A stretch of 64,000 bases of DNA, from contig OY821782.1 of assembly GCA_963682175.1 (NCBI GenBank), positions 32,199,741 through 32,263,740 of the forward strand. Reading direction: 5' to 3'. A program made the position numbers and the translations under genes. Below the pieces are notes generated by a model, which saw only the letters and a list, made by a program, of their open reading frames with translations, did no database searches and had not been told where the DNA came from. Below are positions 21,650 to 32,555 of this stretch, piece after piece; position 1 is the first letter of the stretch; every line of letters starts with the position of its first letter. This DNA comes from Triglochin maritima (taxonomy: Eukaryota; Streptophyta; Magnoliopsida; Alismatales; Juncaginaceae).

Positions 21650-23170
21650 TGTTGGATTTTGGCCTTAATCTATGTTTTGATGATTTAATTAACCTAATCT
21701 TAATTATGATGATGTAGAGTAGCACACATATTGCATTGCATGTATATTGTATTGTGCTAACCTCTACAGGTGATCAAGACTCAAGAAAGAAGGAAATGAA
21801 GTCAAGACATGTAATTAAAGCTAAATCGAAGACATGTAATGTTGATTTATTTTGAGTCTTAGGAACATGTGTAAATTGAGCATACAAGAGTTAAAAACCA
21901 ATCACATACACAATAGGTTCCCTATAGAAGTCACACACGAAATTTCACATTATTTGGACTTCAATAGATCACCCAAACTTAGACCGGAAAAACACAAAAC
22001 CTGAACCCTAACTGTCTGCCCACATTCGGTCGACCGCAACATGCCGTTCGGTCGACCGGATGATCAAGTAATCCTGTTTGTGTTTCCCTGTCTAGTTTCG
22101 GTCGACCGCACCATATCTTTCGGTCGACCGTTTGAACTTACTGTTCCGACCGTTATTCTTGTCGTATATGCCCAACGGTCGTATTCGTATTAAAACTATA
22201 TACACCTCCATATACTTAGCCAAACGGTCGAACCATGTGCCAAGTTCGGTCGACCGTTTAACCTTGTCAAGAATTCCCTGCTATCGGTCGTTACGATTTC
22301 GTTCGACCGATCCAATTTTCCCTCTACCGAAACGCTTATTCGGTCGACCGGTAACCCTGTTCGGTCGACCGTGTTCTTAATAGACTTAAGTGTTCGGTCG
22401 ATCTATTCATATTTCGGTCGACCGTATCCTTATCAAACCCAAGCGTTCGGTCGACCGTTTCACCTTTTCGGTCGACCGTTTCTGGACAGATTTGCAGCCC
22501 GATTTTCTGACTTGTGTATCTTGCACAAAACCCAATCAAATCTTGTCCAAACGGCTAGAAAACTTTAGGAGCTTATAAATAGAGGTTCACACTTAGTTTT
22601 CCACAAGATTTCACAACTCCAAAGTGTCAAACTTATAGTGAGATTTTCCACAACCTCAAAGCTCCAAATTAGCCATCCAAAGCCTAATTTCCACATCATT
22701 CATCATACAATCAATCTAGCAATTGTTGTGCTCAATTAGAGAGTGAATCCCACTCAAGGTTACATTTGTTGTAAAGAGAGCAAGGGTCTTGGTGAAAGCC
22801 CAAGACAAAGAAGCAAGGATTTCGGTGAAAGCCCGAAGTGTTCCTCTCGGTTTGTGAGAGGTGGTGCCAAGCTCGGCGAGGGTTGTTCGCGAGCTTGAAG
22901 ACTTGTAAAAGGCGTTGCTCCCGGCCCGGAACGGGGAGGCATAGTGAAGACGCAAGAGGGGCTCGAACGGATATTCGAGAGGGGCTTGCAAGAGAGGACG
23001 TAGGCGCGGCCGAACCTCTATAAAAACCGACGCGTCTTTGTGTGGTTTGCATTGTCTTTCTTTCTCTACTTGTTTGTTTATTCCGCTGCGCATTTGATTG
23101 CTTAATCAAGTAGAGAATTGTGAATTAGCTTAAAAGTGATTAGTGGACCCATAACCCACACGATCCTACA
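21650..23170 (+). repeat. 3' LTR of the gag-only retrotransposon
   Basis: This is the same length (1521 bp) and almost identical to the 5' LTR. It includes the palindrome cluster (22027-22478) and the TATA box (22573-22581). It ends CCTACA and is followed directly by the AATAG duplication and the resumed CACTA transposase sequence. Confidence 0.92.
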
Positions 23171-23175
23171 AATAG

Positions 23176-24425
23176 TCATTATGAAAATGTGGAAATTGAA
23201 GATCCTGCCGACGACGAATATGACATGGAAGAAGAGGAAATTCTAGATAACCCATACTGTCTTTCAAAACTTGTGAGTGATGTTGAAGAACCATTGTATG
23301 CAGGGTGCAAAAACTTCACGAAGTTGTAGTTCTTAGTTTGCCTTTTCAACAAATCTTGAACAGTTAGAGAAATAAGTCATTCTCTATATTTCTTTCTTTG
23401 CTCCGAGAAACACTTCCAGATGGTGGTAGAAATATTTCGTCGTCATATTATTAAGCAAAGAAAATTCTTCAAGAGTTAGGGCTCAGTTGTATGAAAATTG
23501 ATGTTTGTCCTAAGGATTGCATGTTATATTGGAAAGAAGACGTGAAGAAAGAAATTTGTGACCGATGTGGGACGTCGAGATGGTCACAAGGAGTAGATGA
23601 AGATGGCATAATTCGTAAAAAAAGGAGCAAAGATTCTGAGGCATTTTCCATTGATTCCAAGACTGCGTACGTTGTACATGAATAAGTGTGGCGAAAAAAA
23701 TGAGGTGGTATTCTGAAGAGCAAAAAGAGGATGGGTTCCTTCGTCATCCTGCTGATGTGCTTACGTACGTGGAAGCAGATGGACAAAACATATCCGGATT
23801 GTTTGTAGAAACAATCAACGGGTTTAGTCCATTTCGTACAATGACATCAAGTCACAACACTTGGCCAATGATTTTGATGACATCGATGTATACCTAGCTA
23901 CAAACATTGATTGAGGAGTTGAAATATTATTGAACAATGGACAATAATGACTTCCCTTCTAATGCTAATCTTTATGGTTGGAGTACGAAAGGAAAATTTG
24001 CATGTCCATGTTGTTATCAAGATACATATAGTATTCGATTGAAGCATTGATAGAAATAATCCTTCATGAGCCACCGAAGATGGCTTCTAGAAGATCATCG
24101 TTGGCGTCGTGATAGGAAATTTTTCATGGAAATCAAGAGTTTCATTCTGCGCCATCTATGTTATCAAGAATTGTAGTTATCCTATGGCTAGAGCTTGAAG
24201 ATAGTGTCGTTTGAATACACATGGTTTGATGAGTCAGGAACGGATGGAATACCAGTTGCTAAAAATGGTTTTACTTCCATTAACATGGCCTGAACCAAGC
24301 ACGAGCCATATCCCTTCATTTTAGCATGTCACACGGAATAATGCTTTTATGTTCAAGATCTAGTTGAGTGTAATTGGCACGTTGGATTAAAATATCGACC
24401 TAGAGATTTCTTTGATGATTAGGTA
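23176..24425 (+). pseudogene. CACTA TNP2-type transposase, decayed continuation
   Basis: After the retrotransposon, the frame continues with an acidic linker. Near 23510-23580 it encodes MKIDVCPKDCMLYWKED and CDRCGTSRW, the hallmark zinc-like segment of TNP2 transposases (C..DC.L.... C..C). A further stretch encodes LRHPADV-like sequence (23735-23790). Near 24355-24420 it encodes VQDLVECNWHVGLKYRPRDF, which resembles the C-terminal part of the family. TNP2 proteins bind and cut the element ends. The frame is interrupted repeatedly by stops and shifts, so no functional protein is made. Confidence 0.8.
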
Positions 24426-24869
24426 GTGTTTTAATTATATTTGCAATATATTATATGTTTCTTCTATATAACTTAGTTCGATGATTAAGTAGTCTTTTAA
24501 TTGTATTTGCAATATATTATATGTTTCTTTTAAATAATTTAGTTTGGATCATTCATTGGACATGAAATACTATTTTCTAATATGTTATACATGCATGCCT
24601 CCCCATAAGCACATTGTTCGGTCGTGACAGCCGCAAGATGAACTTCAACCACTCGATGCACATTGTCATGTAATTGAGGTTGTTAGGCCTCATGAAGTTG
24701 AGGGGATACCAGTTGAGGTGCGAAGTGAATTGGATAGGAGAGCAGAAGGTAGTCAGCCTCGTAGCAACGTTCGTGCACGTATGATCGACGACGTTGAAGA
24801 TAACAATGTATTAAATTTGACATTAATATTGAATTTCATATAATTTCCTTAAAAATATTATACTTTTGT

Positions 24870-26420
24870 AGGACAAACCGATGAGGGTGAGACAATTACA
24901 AAGAGAAGTCGATGACCAACTAGGTGTTGATCTTGTTCCCCTACCGGTCATCGGTTCCAAATTCAATGGAATGAGGACTTTGTTCCGATTGGGCCTTACG
25001 GGGAGAAGTTGAACACAACATTGACACTGTTGGCCAAACAACCTGAGTTGTGGCCACCGAATGTGAAGATGACACATCAGAGTCGTCAATCATGGGATAT
25101 TCTTCTAGTACATTATGGTTTATTATTTGTCGTGTTTTAGAATTAAAACTTCAACGCTAAAATGCCTTACTAACAAATGATTATATGTTATTTGTAGGAT
25201 CGTTTTGATTTTGATAACTGTGTAAACGCTTGGTAATATTATTTTCTCAAAATTGGCGGTCTCCTCTGAGATTTTACCGTTATTTGGTGAAAAAAATACC
25301 ACACCCCATTTGAGACAAATGAAGAATGAGTTGCTTATTTGTCTACCAAGGGAGATCCGAGAATACACATGGACCAATTTCTAATGCAGTTGGATGAGTG
25401 GAACAACGAAACCGCAAAGGTATAAATTTTTGAGTCTTTCAACATTTTATTTCTTTACATGTAATATCAGTTCTTATGTTCTAGTGTTTTTTGTTCCTTC
25501 TAGGAAAATTCGATAACGAATAGCATCAGCCGCGGTTGTAAGAAGATGAACCACAAGACGAGATCTAAAACATTCGCCAACAAAACAAAACTTCATGTAA
25601 GTTTTGTGCTTCATAAGTATTTATAACTTATTAATTGTTTGAATATTTAGATAAATATTGATTGCATTCTTATTATGAATTGTTTCTTTAATTAATTAGA
25701 TGGATGAGAATGAAATCACGAGACCTCTCACCAAACTTGAAAATGGCACTAAGTTATACCAATGAACCACGAATGGTAAGTTTGAATCTTTTGAAAGATA
25801 AAATTAAGTTTCACTTTTATCTTTTGAATATTATTACATGTTCAAGCTAATGTAGGTTGAGATACAACAATTAGCAAGCCAAAAATTTACGCAACAAGCA
25901 TTAACCCAAGAGCAAGGTGAGTGCTCAAAGGGTAAGACTCGTGATATGATCTAGGAGGAAACAATTGAAGAAATACTGGAGAAAGAGAAGACTGGTTGAT
26001 TGCACGGAGTTGGCATTGGAACCTATACAAGATAGGCAAGACGTCGACAAGTTGACACAACAACGTTCATATCGAGCATCTTCAAACTAAAATTTCCCAA
26101 TCTATATCGCTTGTAAGTGTATACTAACTTGGTTATTTTACATGTACAATATATGTAAAACAATATTAAAATGCATTGAAGGAGGAGCATGAGAATTTCA
26201 AGGCTCAAGCTAAGTTGATGGCGGCTCACTTTAAAGAAGATCAGGTATATGTACGATTAATTTGTAGTTATTTTCTTAATTTACTAAATAATATATATGT
26301 TTGGGATTGTTCAACTAATAAAAATTCGTTTTCTTTTACAGAGTGGTGATATCGAAACGTCTTCCCGGTATGATGACGACCCATCGATAGATCCAACTTC
26401 TTTCGATCCTTAGTGAGTAC
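24870..26420 (+). pseudogene. CACTA second gene (Ptta/En/Spm-type) relic
   Basis: In pieces across this region the plus strand encodes FVPIGPYGEKLNTTLTLLAK, then PPNVKMTHQSRQSWDILL (about 24980-25110). Later it encodes SISRGCKKMNHKTRSKTFAN (about 25515-25590), followed by a GTAAGT-like donor. The last stretch resembles the Ptta/En/Spm domain pattern with a conserved N...H..GSK.FA. Such proteins bind subterminal repeats of CACTA elements. Exons are short and AT-rich introns separate them. Frame breaks near 25230-25330 show decay. Confidence 0.6.
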
Positions 26421-26599
26421 ATTTTTATAGTTTTTTTTCTTTTTGTGTAGTGCGAATTTTTATTTAGGAATGTGTTGGTGTTACTTTGGTTTATTTTTAG
26501 TTGTGAATGTGTTGGTGTTACTTTGGTTTATTTTTAGTTATGAATGTGTACATTTTGGTTTCTTTTGGTGTATATACTAACAACATTTGTTTTGTAGTA

Positions 26600-26934
26600 G
26601 GCGCAATTGCCGACGGAATTTCCGTCGGCAATAATAGCATGCCATTTTAGCCCGACGGAATTTTCATCGGGGCCATCATTTCCTGCCGATGGCATTTCCG
26701 TCGAGGAGAAATGATCTACCGGCTAGTAATTTATTTCTGACGAAAATTCCGTCAGCAACCTTTTTCGACGCGCGTCGTTTTTGTGCACAAAATTGGTAGG
26801 GCCGACGAACAATTCATCGGCATTGCCTGCCTGTCCCGTCGTTGCTAATGCCGGACGGACCAATGCCGACAGAATCAGTCTTGCCGACGAAAAAGATACC
26901 ATTTTCCGTTGCGAAGGCCTAATTTGTAGTAGTG
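26600..26934 (+). repeat. Right subterminal and terminal repeats of the CACTA element
   Basis: The region is dense in GCCGACGGAATTTCCGTCGG-type palindromes and single CCGTCGG or CCGACGG copies. It ends TTTGTAGTAGTG at 26934. These are the expected transposase-binding repeats and terminal inverted repeat, and they match the left end (14855-15070). Confidence 0.8.
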
Positions 26935-26937
26935 ACT

Positions 26938-28021
26938 GGTCCGTGTTCCTTTCAACTTACAATGTCCTAACAGCTAAGAGTTGCATATGTCTTGACTCAA
27001 ATATATTTTTGAAGTGCATTATAGATCGTGGAAGCTTCTTATCGGTCGCAAAACCGTTTGGTGAAATTATTCTTTAGTTTAATAAAAGTGAATTGTATAT
27101 GATTATATATTAAGACGAGGGATTCACATCGGCACCATGAAAGTTTCAAAGATAACAACCTCAAGAATTTTTGAATTAGTGCAGTGCAACAAAGAAGTGG
27201 AGATCACAAACTTCCGTCATTAGGACTTTTGATTTTGGAAGGGTGGTTCAGCTGCAATCACCCGTGAGAAATTACTATGTAAAGTTAATTGACTTTTTAG
27301 CTAGATGTAATCTTAGAAAGGCATTAATTGAAAGTACGACCTAAATTGTGGTATCCATGTTGTTATTATAAACCTTCAAATATTTTTGCCAACTAATCCA
27401 ATTTGCTTTTAGTGAATTAAGTTGGTAATTGTTATTAAAAACGTAGCACATGATCATCATGATGACTCAGATAACACATCATACTTCAAGAAAGGTGTTG
27501 TTAGAAGATATACACCAATGAAAAAGCTTAATTCGTACTCTTATAATCTTGTAAAAAATCAAAATTGTAAATTATACCATAACTATTTTGAACTTTAAAA
27601 ACGTTTGAAAAAATGTGTTAACAAAGTTTTACAAAGGCAAGTAAATTCGAGTCCCCTAGTTTACAAATGAATGCCTACCAGAAAGTCACCACAATATATT
27701 ATATGTAGGAGTCTGTCAACAATAACGTGATCTCATAGTGTTGTGCATGATATAGTTAGCAACTTAGCATTAAAAATATTTAACAATAAATTTCGCAAAT
27801 CTTCTTAAATAAAGTAAGATACCCAATCAAGAAAGACAATCATGAATACAACATGAAAATTCCTATGCCAAAATTAAGACAATTCGAAAACAGACATGCA
27901 TACACATGGTTTCAACATTTGAAGATGCATTAGTTGAATAACAAACCATTATAACATTACAAAACATATTCTTTCGTGTGTGTGGCAGTTCATTCGTACC
28001 TGTGCTTTTAAAACCTCTATG
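26938..28021. other. Intergenic region upstream of the Ole e 1/extensin gene
   Basis: AT-rich DNA with no recognised gene or element. It lies between the CACTA right end and the TATA box of the gene at 28070, so it holds that gene's promoter. Confidence 0.5.
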
Positions 28022-28029
28022 TATAAATA
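28022..28029 (+). promoter_or_regulatory. TATA box of the Ole e 1/extensin-family gene
   Basis: TATAAATA lies 41-48 bases before the start codon at 28070. It implies a very short 5' leader, about 15-20 nt. Initiator ATG context is CACCAATGGG. Confidence 0.65.
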
Positions 28030-28069
28030 TCTCCAGTTTGGAAGACCTTTACTACCACCACCTACACCA

Positions 28070-29554
28070 ATGGGTCTCTCATGGCGACCAACGTTGGTGG
28101 GTGTGATTGCTTTGTTATTTGTCTTGTATAATTCGGTTGATGGTGCAGCCGGAAACAATCCACCGTCTCCATCCAGGGGCGGCTCCACAAGGCACCGAGG
28201 GTATGTACTTGCATACCTAAAAAATTTAAGAAAAATCATTTTAGATGCCTAGTATCAATACTAATGCATCAACGATGTAGTGTATCATCCCAATAAAATG
28301 TAGATTTAAACATTTTGGAAACCTCTATCAAAGTGTAAAACATGTTGAAGGAAACGAGTGGAAATTTCTATAATAATAATAATATTTTTTCTTTCACCAT
28401 CCATAAGATTATGAGATAAGAAGTTTGATAAACAAAATGTGCTACCATGACAAGAAATTTACTTCTCATATAAGAGGTAGTACATAACTTTCTTCTAGAA
28501 CAAACAAATTAATTTAATGTTGGGGTGTATTTATTAAAATAACGATGCTATTTGTTATCACTTCCAAAATCTGAATGTTTATACAAGGAAAGATAGCAAT
28601 TTGTTTTGATCTAGTAATTTGGTATTACAATATGACGCATATTGTAATTTTTTCATTATTTATGTTATCATTTAAAATTAAGATATTTATCGTTTTATAA
28701 TTTTATACATATGCGTAATATTGCAATACACCTAGATCAAAACAAATTGCTATCTTTCTTGGTAGCAATTTTGAATAAGGGATTGTCTTCATCCATATGT
28801 AGCTCACCGCCTCCACGGGTGTACTCTCCACCACCACCTACATCGACGTACGACCCTCCGCCTCCTCCCGTGAATTCTCCACCGCCAACACCTACGACGC
28901 CACCTCCTCGATCATACCACAACGAACCGCCACCGGCTTACCACTCCAGGACCAAGTTAAATGTGTTTGGCAAGGTGTACTGCAATAAATGTTATGGACA
29001 CGGTTACCCTTTCAAATATACAAACCTAAAGCCTCTGAGAGGTACGTTGTATATTTCGATAAAGTTATTGATCTTGTTTCTCATCAAATCCTCTTCATGA
29101 TTTCTTAGAAATCCAACTTTTTTTATTCCAATATAAGCTAAATTTGTATTCGCAAGTGTGGAAGTGTCAACCTAAAATTTTAAAAATAACTAACTTATAA
29201 GAAACCAGTAAATACAATTGTTATTAATGTTTTTGTTTATGTCCATGTTGTTTAGGAGCTACGGTGAAGCTGACATGCAGGAGAATGGGATTTCGGCCCA
29301 TTACACTTTATGGGACGACCAATTACAATGGTGCGTACAGGATCCAAGTGAATGGTTTCGAAGCACAAAATTGCTTAGCAAGGCTGCACGCGCCACCTCC
29401 ACGGTTGTCATGCAATATTCCGACAAACCTTTATGGTGGTATTAGAGGCGCTAAGCTTGAATTTGCGTATCAAAACTATATGGGAATCTTCTATAAAGTA
29501 CCAAATTTCGCATATGCTCTTAGAAGACCTAATTACTATGAATGTCGTCGATGA
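28070..29554 (+). CDS. Pollen Ole e 1 / extensin-family secreted protein, three exons
   Basis: Predicted exons are 28070-28200, 28803-29041 and 29256-29554. Introns are GT...AG with matching phases, and the spliced frame is 669 nt (222 residues). Residues 1-26 form a signal peptide (MGLSWRPTLVGVIALLFVLY, cleavage near DGA). Next comes a proline-rich extensin-like part with SPPP and YSPPPP motifs. A C-terminal Ole e 1-type domain follows, starting GKVYCNKCYGHGYP and containing the later cysteines at VKLTCR, QNCLARL, LSCNIPT and YYEC, plus the conserved ending FAYALRRP. Intact relatives are secreted cell-wall proteins whose biochemical role is not well defined. Exon 1 ends in an unusual arginine/glycine stretch (SRGGSTRHRG) that overlaps a transposon-like sequence. 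A poly(A) signal lies at 29615. This is the only gene in the window with no visible defect. Confidence 0.85.
28172..28260 (+). mobile_element. Possible hAT-like terminus overlapping exon 1 end
   Basis: CAGGGGCGGCTCCA at 28174 resembles the CAGGGGCGG-type terminus common in plant hAT elements. The first intron's donor (GTATGT at 28201) would lie inside this element. I could not find the matching right end or duplication, so this is tentative. Confidence 0.3.
28578..28772. mobile_element. Foldback MITE in intron 1
   Basis: The segment GAAAGATAGCAATTTGTTTT at 28589 onward is the near-perfect inverted complement of AAACAAATTGCTATCTTTC ending near 28762, giving arms of about 55 bp around a short centre. 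TA dinucleotides flank the arms, which would fit a Tc1/mariner-type MITE. It lies wholly within intron 1 of the Ole e 1/extensin gene. Confidence 0.6.
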
Positions 29555-29614
29555 TCATGCTGCCATCCAAGAAAACATTATGGGTTAATATGTGTTGCAT
29601 TGGCTTAATTGGCA

Positions 29615-29620
29615 AATAAA
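29615..29620 (+). terminator. Polyadenylation signal AATAAA
   Basis: AATAAA lies 61 nt after the stop codon of the Ole e 1/extensin gene. A second AATAAA-like site lies near 29668. Confidence 0.5.
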
Positions 29621-30329
29621 ATAGTCAAGCTTTATGATACCTACGTGTGATATTGTGCTCTATGTATTAAATAAAGGAGAATGGTTGGTATTGGTCCTCT
29701 TTGTTTGTTGCAGTTTTATGTGAACCTATATATCATATAAAATAAAAGTGGTTTAATTTGTTATTTTTGTCACCTTCTTTTGTTTCTTTTTTCTATTATG
29801 AATTGAACAGTAAGACACGTGATTTCTATTATGCTTACGAGGATACTAAAAGTATTTTCTAAAAAACTTTTGAATTTTGATATAATGCCTTTTTTATTTG
29901 AAATTTTCATTAAGATACAAGATCTCTTAAATAATGATTGCTTACATCCAAGACTGTAAACAGTGAGCGGTTAATGACTTATCCATACTAATAATCATCT
30001 ACTTATTTGGTTCGCGGTTCGGTTAAAAATCTGTTTAATTTTACCTCTACTCATGACACTACCCGCCCTATTTAATTAAATATTTTCTGATTAGTAAATT
30101 GTGATCTTGGAAAGACTTAATATGGGTTCTGTAATAGATAAATGGAATGAGTAAAATTGGTAAAATTTGTTAAATGGATAAACGGATAATTAATCAAAAA
30201 TTTATAATCCTACAACATTTAACATCAAACTTCCACAAATTTATGTCAAACATCCACAAATGAAATAAAATATGCAATTATTCCACTAATGACAAAATAC
30301 ACAAGTTTTCCACGTAATGACGACGTCAC

Positions 30330-30334
<5 letters not shown>
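29621..30334. other. AT-rich intergenic region, nothing recognised
   Basis: Sequence between the host gene and the TA microsatellite that borders element A. No gene or clear repeat is seen. Confidence 0.5.

Positions 30335-30382
<48 letters not shown>
30335..30382. repeat. TA microsatellite at left edge of element A
   Basis: About 23 TA dinucleotides occur in a row, directly abutting the element A terminus AGGGATGTATTAGAATGAG. Confidence 0.95.
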
Positions 30383-30386
<4 letters not shown>

Positions 30387-31089
30387 ATGTATTAGAATGA
30401 GACAATGTCTCAATTTAATATAATGAGACCCCAAACATACACCATCAAGATCTAATCTAACGGTGAAAATGAAAAAAGGGTAGTTTCGTAATCACCACAT
30501 CCTCCTTTTACCTCCCCTCATTCCTTGCCATATGCACCCATCACGTTCTCTTTCTTCCTCCCTCTTTTGTTCCTTCCCAATCACACCCATCCCATCCTCC
30601 TTCTTCCTCCCCTCCAGCAACCTTCCAAAAGACGATGGAAGATCAACCTCCACTCTCCTCCCCTCCTTCCCTATCTCACTAAACATCGACAACAACGAGG
30701 GAGTTAATCGTACGAGATTTATGTGTGGTTTGTTGAGTTATTTGGTGTTTAGGTAGTAGTCGAGTAGGTCGGATTTGTGGAGTTTGTTTGGATTTTGGCG
30801 TGGTGTGTTGTTCGGATGTTGATGGTGCTTAGATCTTGTGTTTGCTGGAAATGAGGTGAAATTGGAAAAATTTGCTGGAATTTCGGTTTAGTGTTTTGAA
30901 ACAATGTTTTTTTTTGAGTCCTGTATTCGTTGTAAGTTTCGTGAGATTTCTCGAGGTTTTGGTTGCATTTGAAGGATGTGATTGAGTTTTTGTTTATTTT
31001 CTCTTTTGTCTGCTCAAAATGGGATTGGATTGGACTTGCATGATTTTGCGAAATATCATTTTTTCTACTACTTATTTCTGTTAGGTGTA

Positions 31090-31680
31090 GTGTTCAGATC
31101 CAGTTATACGTTCTGGAGAATTTGTGTAATAAAATGATATTGTTGTGCATTGAAATGAAATATTGGTGTATTAAACATATACCGTTGTGTATTTAACGCA
31201 TATAGATGTGTATTCACTGGAAGATTTATTTAAGAAAGTGATGCAGTTTTGTAGAGTGCTCTATGTCATTTTTATCTCCAACATCTCTCTTTCCTCTTTC
31301 TCTTTTTTATATAAAAATATGTCCTACTATAGTAATTTAGTCACTGTTAGGTGTAGTGTCCGGATCTGGTTATACGTTCTGAAGAACTTGTGCAATAAAA
31401 TGATACCGTTGTGTATTGAAATGATATATTGGTGTATTAAACATATACGATTGTGTATTGAACGCATATAGATGTATATTCACTGGAAATTTTATTTAAG
31501 AAAGTGATGCAGTTTTGTAGAGTGCTCCATGTCATTTTTATCTCCAACATCTCTCTTTCCTCTTTCTTATATAAAAATATGCTTTGCTATAGTAATTTAG
31601 TCACTGTCAGGTGTAGTGTTCAGATCTGGTTATACGTTCTGAAGAACTTGTGTAATAAAATGATATATTGGTGTAAGACA
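31090..31680 (+). repeat. Repeat module with GTGTATTAAACATATAC motifs, left cluster
   Basis: A roughly 255-bp unit is repeated in direct orientation at about 31090, 31345 and 31608. Each contains GTTCAGATCCAGTTATACGT-like sequence, TTGTGTATTGAA, GGTGTATTAAACATATAC and AAGAAAGTGATGCAGTTTTG. Further dispersed copies occur at 31850-31990, 32820-32960, 33120-33220, 34870-35060, 35625-35850 and 36115-36290. An inverted version lies near 34150-34250. All are confined to element A. Confidence 0.8.
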
Positions 31681-32061
31681 AAAGGATGAAACAAAAGTTC
31701 AAATCCTCTAACTTGGAAAGTCTAAGACAAAAAGAAGTGGACAAAGTGAAAGACCAAAGGTGGGAACTACAAGACTTGTATGGTTGACAGATTTTTAGAC
31801 ATATTTTTGTTGCTTGACAGATTTTGTGAATGAGTTTTATGAATGAGTTGTTCAACTTGTGTAATAAAATGATATCATTGTGTATTGAAAAGATATATTT
31901 GTGTATTAAACATTTACTGTTGTGTATTTTCACTAGAAGTTTTATTTGGAAGTTTTATTTCTATCTCCAACATCTCTCATTCCTCTCTCTCCCTCCTATA
32001 GAAAAATATGTCATACTATAGTAATTTAGTCTTATGTGAGCCCGTTAGCATCTATGGTAGG

Positions 32062-32555
32062 TGGGCTGTAAGCGGGGCAGGTTTTTGCCCCACCGCTACC
32101 TTCCCCGCCAAAGTTAAGCGGGTAGGCAGGGCACGGTGGGGGTGGGTAAAAACAAATTGCTACCCGCCCCGCGTAAGGATGGACTAGGCTATGTGGGGTG
32201 GGTTGGCGGGTTTAATCTTTTATTAAAGCTAAATACAAAAATCAATTTATTTTCTTTAACGTTATCTATTTTAATCAAAGCTAAGTACAAAAATCAAGGA
32301 AAAAATCAATCAATGTATGTTTTTAAAGCTATATACAAAAAAATCAAAGCTAAATACAAACAAAATCAAAACAAAATACAAAAAAAAATCAAACAAAATA
32401 TATGGCTTATGTGGGGCGGGTTGCGAGAAAACCGCAACCTGCCCCGCTTATTATGCGGGTTGTGCGGGTGGCGGGTTGGCGGGTAACAATTTTTGTCTGC
32501 AACCCGCGTTAGGCGGGGCGGGTTGGGGGTAAAATCCTACCCATTTACAACCCTA
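32062..32555. mobile_element. hAT-type MITE, 494 bp, TSD ATGGTAGG
   Basis: The insert begins TGGGCTGTAAGCGGGGC and ends with the complement of TAGGGTTGTAAATGGG. It is flanked by an 8-bp duplication, ATGGTAGG, at 32054-32061 and 32556-32563. A paralogous copy of the surrounding sequence at 35893-35906 reads CATCTATGGTAGGCTTA with no insert, giving a natural empty site. The interior is unusually GC-rich with repeated GCGGGTTG motifs around an AT-rich core. No transposase is encoded. Confidence 0.85.

Larger units (their letters stand above)
17860..23170 (+). mobile_element. Gag-only LTR retrotransposon (SIRE/Maximus-like Copia derivative), TSD AATAG
   Basis: Two 1521-bp LTRs (17860-19380 and 21650-23170) run TGTTGG...CCTACA and are flanked by 5-bp duplications AATAG (17855-17859 and 23171-23175). 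A tRNA-Met primer-binding site follows the first LTR. A polypurine tract precedes the second. The only coding region is gag (19435-21024). Protease, integrase, reverse transcriptase and RNase H are entirely absent from the 2.3-kb interior, so the element must have moved with enzymes supplied in trans. By eye the LTRs differ at about five substitutions and two single-base indels, about 0.3-0.5 percent, so insertion is very recent. The host site is the CACTA transposase gene. Confidence 0.92.
14855..26934 (+). mobile_element. CACTA (En/Spm) DNA transposon with nested retrotransposon, TSD ACT
   Basis: The left end is CACTACTAGAAAAATGG at 14855. The right end is the inverted form of CACTACTACAAATTAGG, ending at 26934. 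Both sides carry the 3-bp duplication ACT (14852-14854 and 26935-26937), the size expected for this superfamily. Subterminal regions contain repeated CCGTCGG/CCGACGG motifs (14880-15070 and 26600-26890). Inside are relics of the two usual genes, a TNP2-type transposase (17540-17859 continuing at 23176) and a second Ptta/En/Spm-type gene (24870-26420), on the plus strand. A 5.3-kb LTR retrotransposon interrupts the transposase gene. All coding parts are frameshifted, so the element is not autonomous now. Confidence 0.88.

Noticed and set aside
31187..31933. Several 60-110 codon open frames in element A
   Set aside because: They derive from the repeated GTGTATTAAACATATAC module, appear in parallel frames in each copy, and show no domain.
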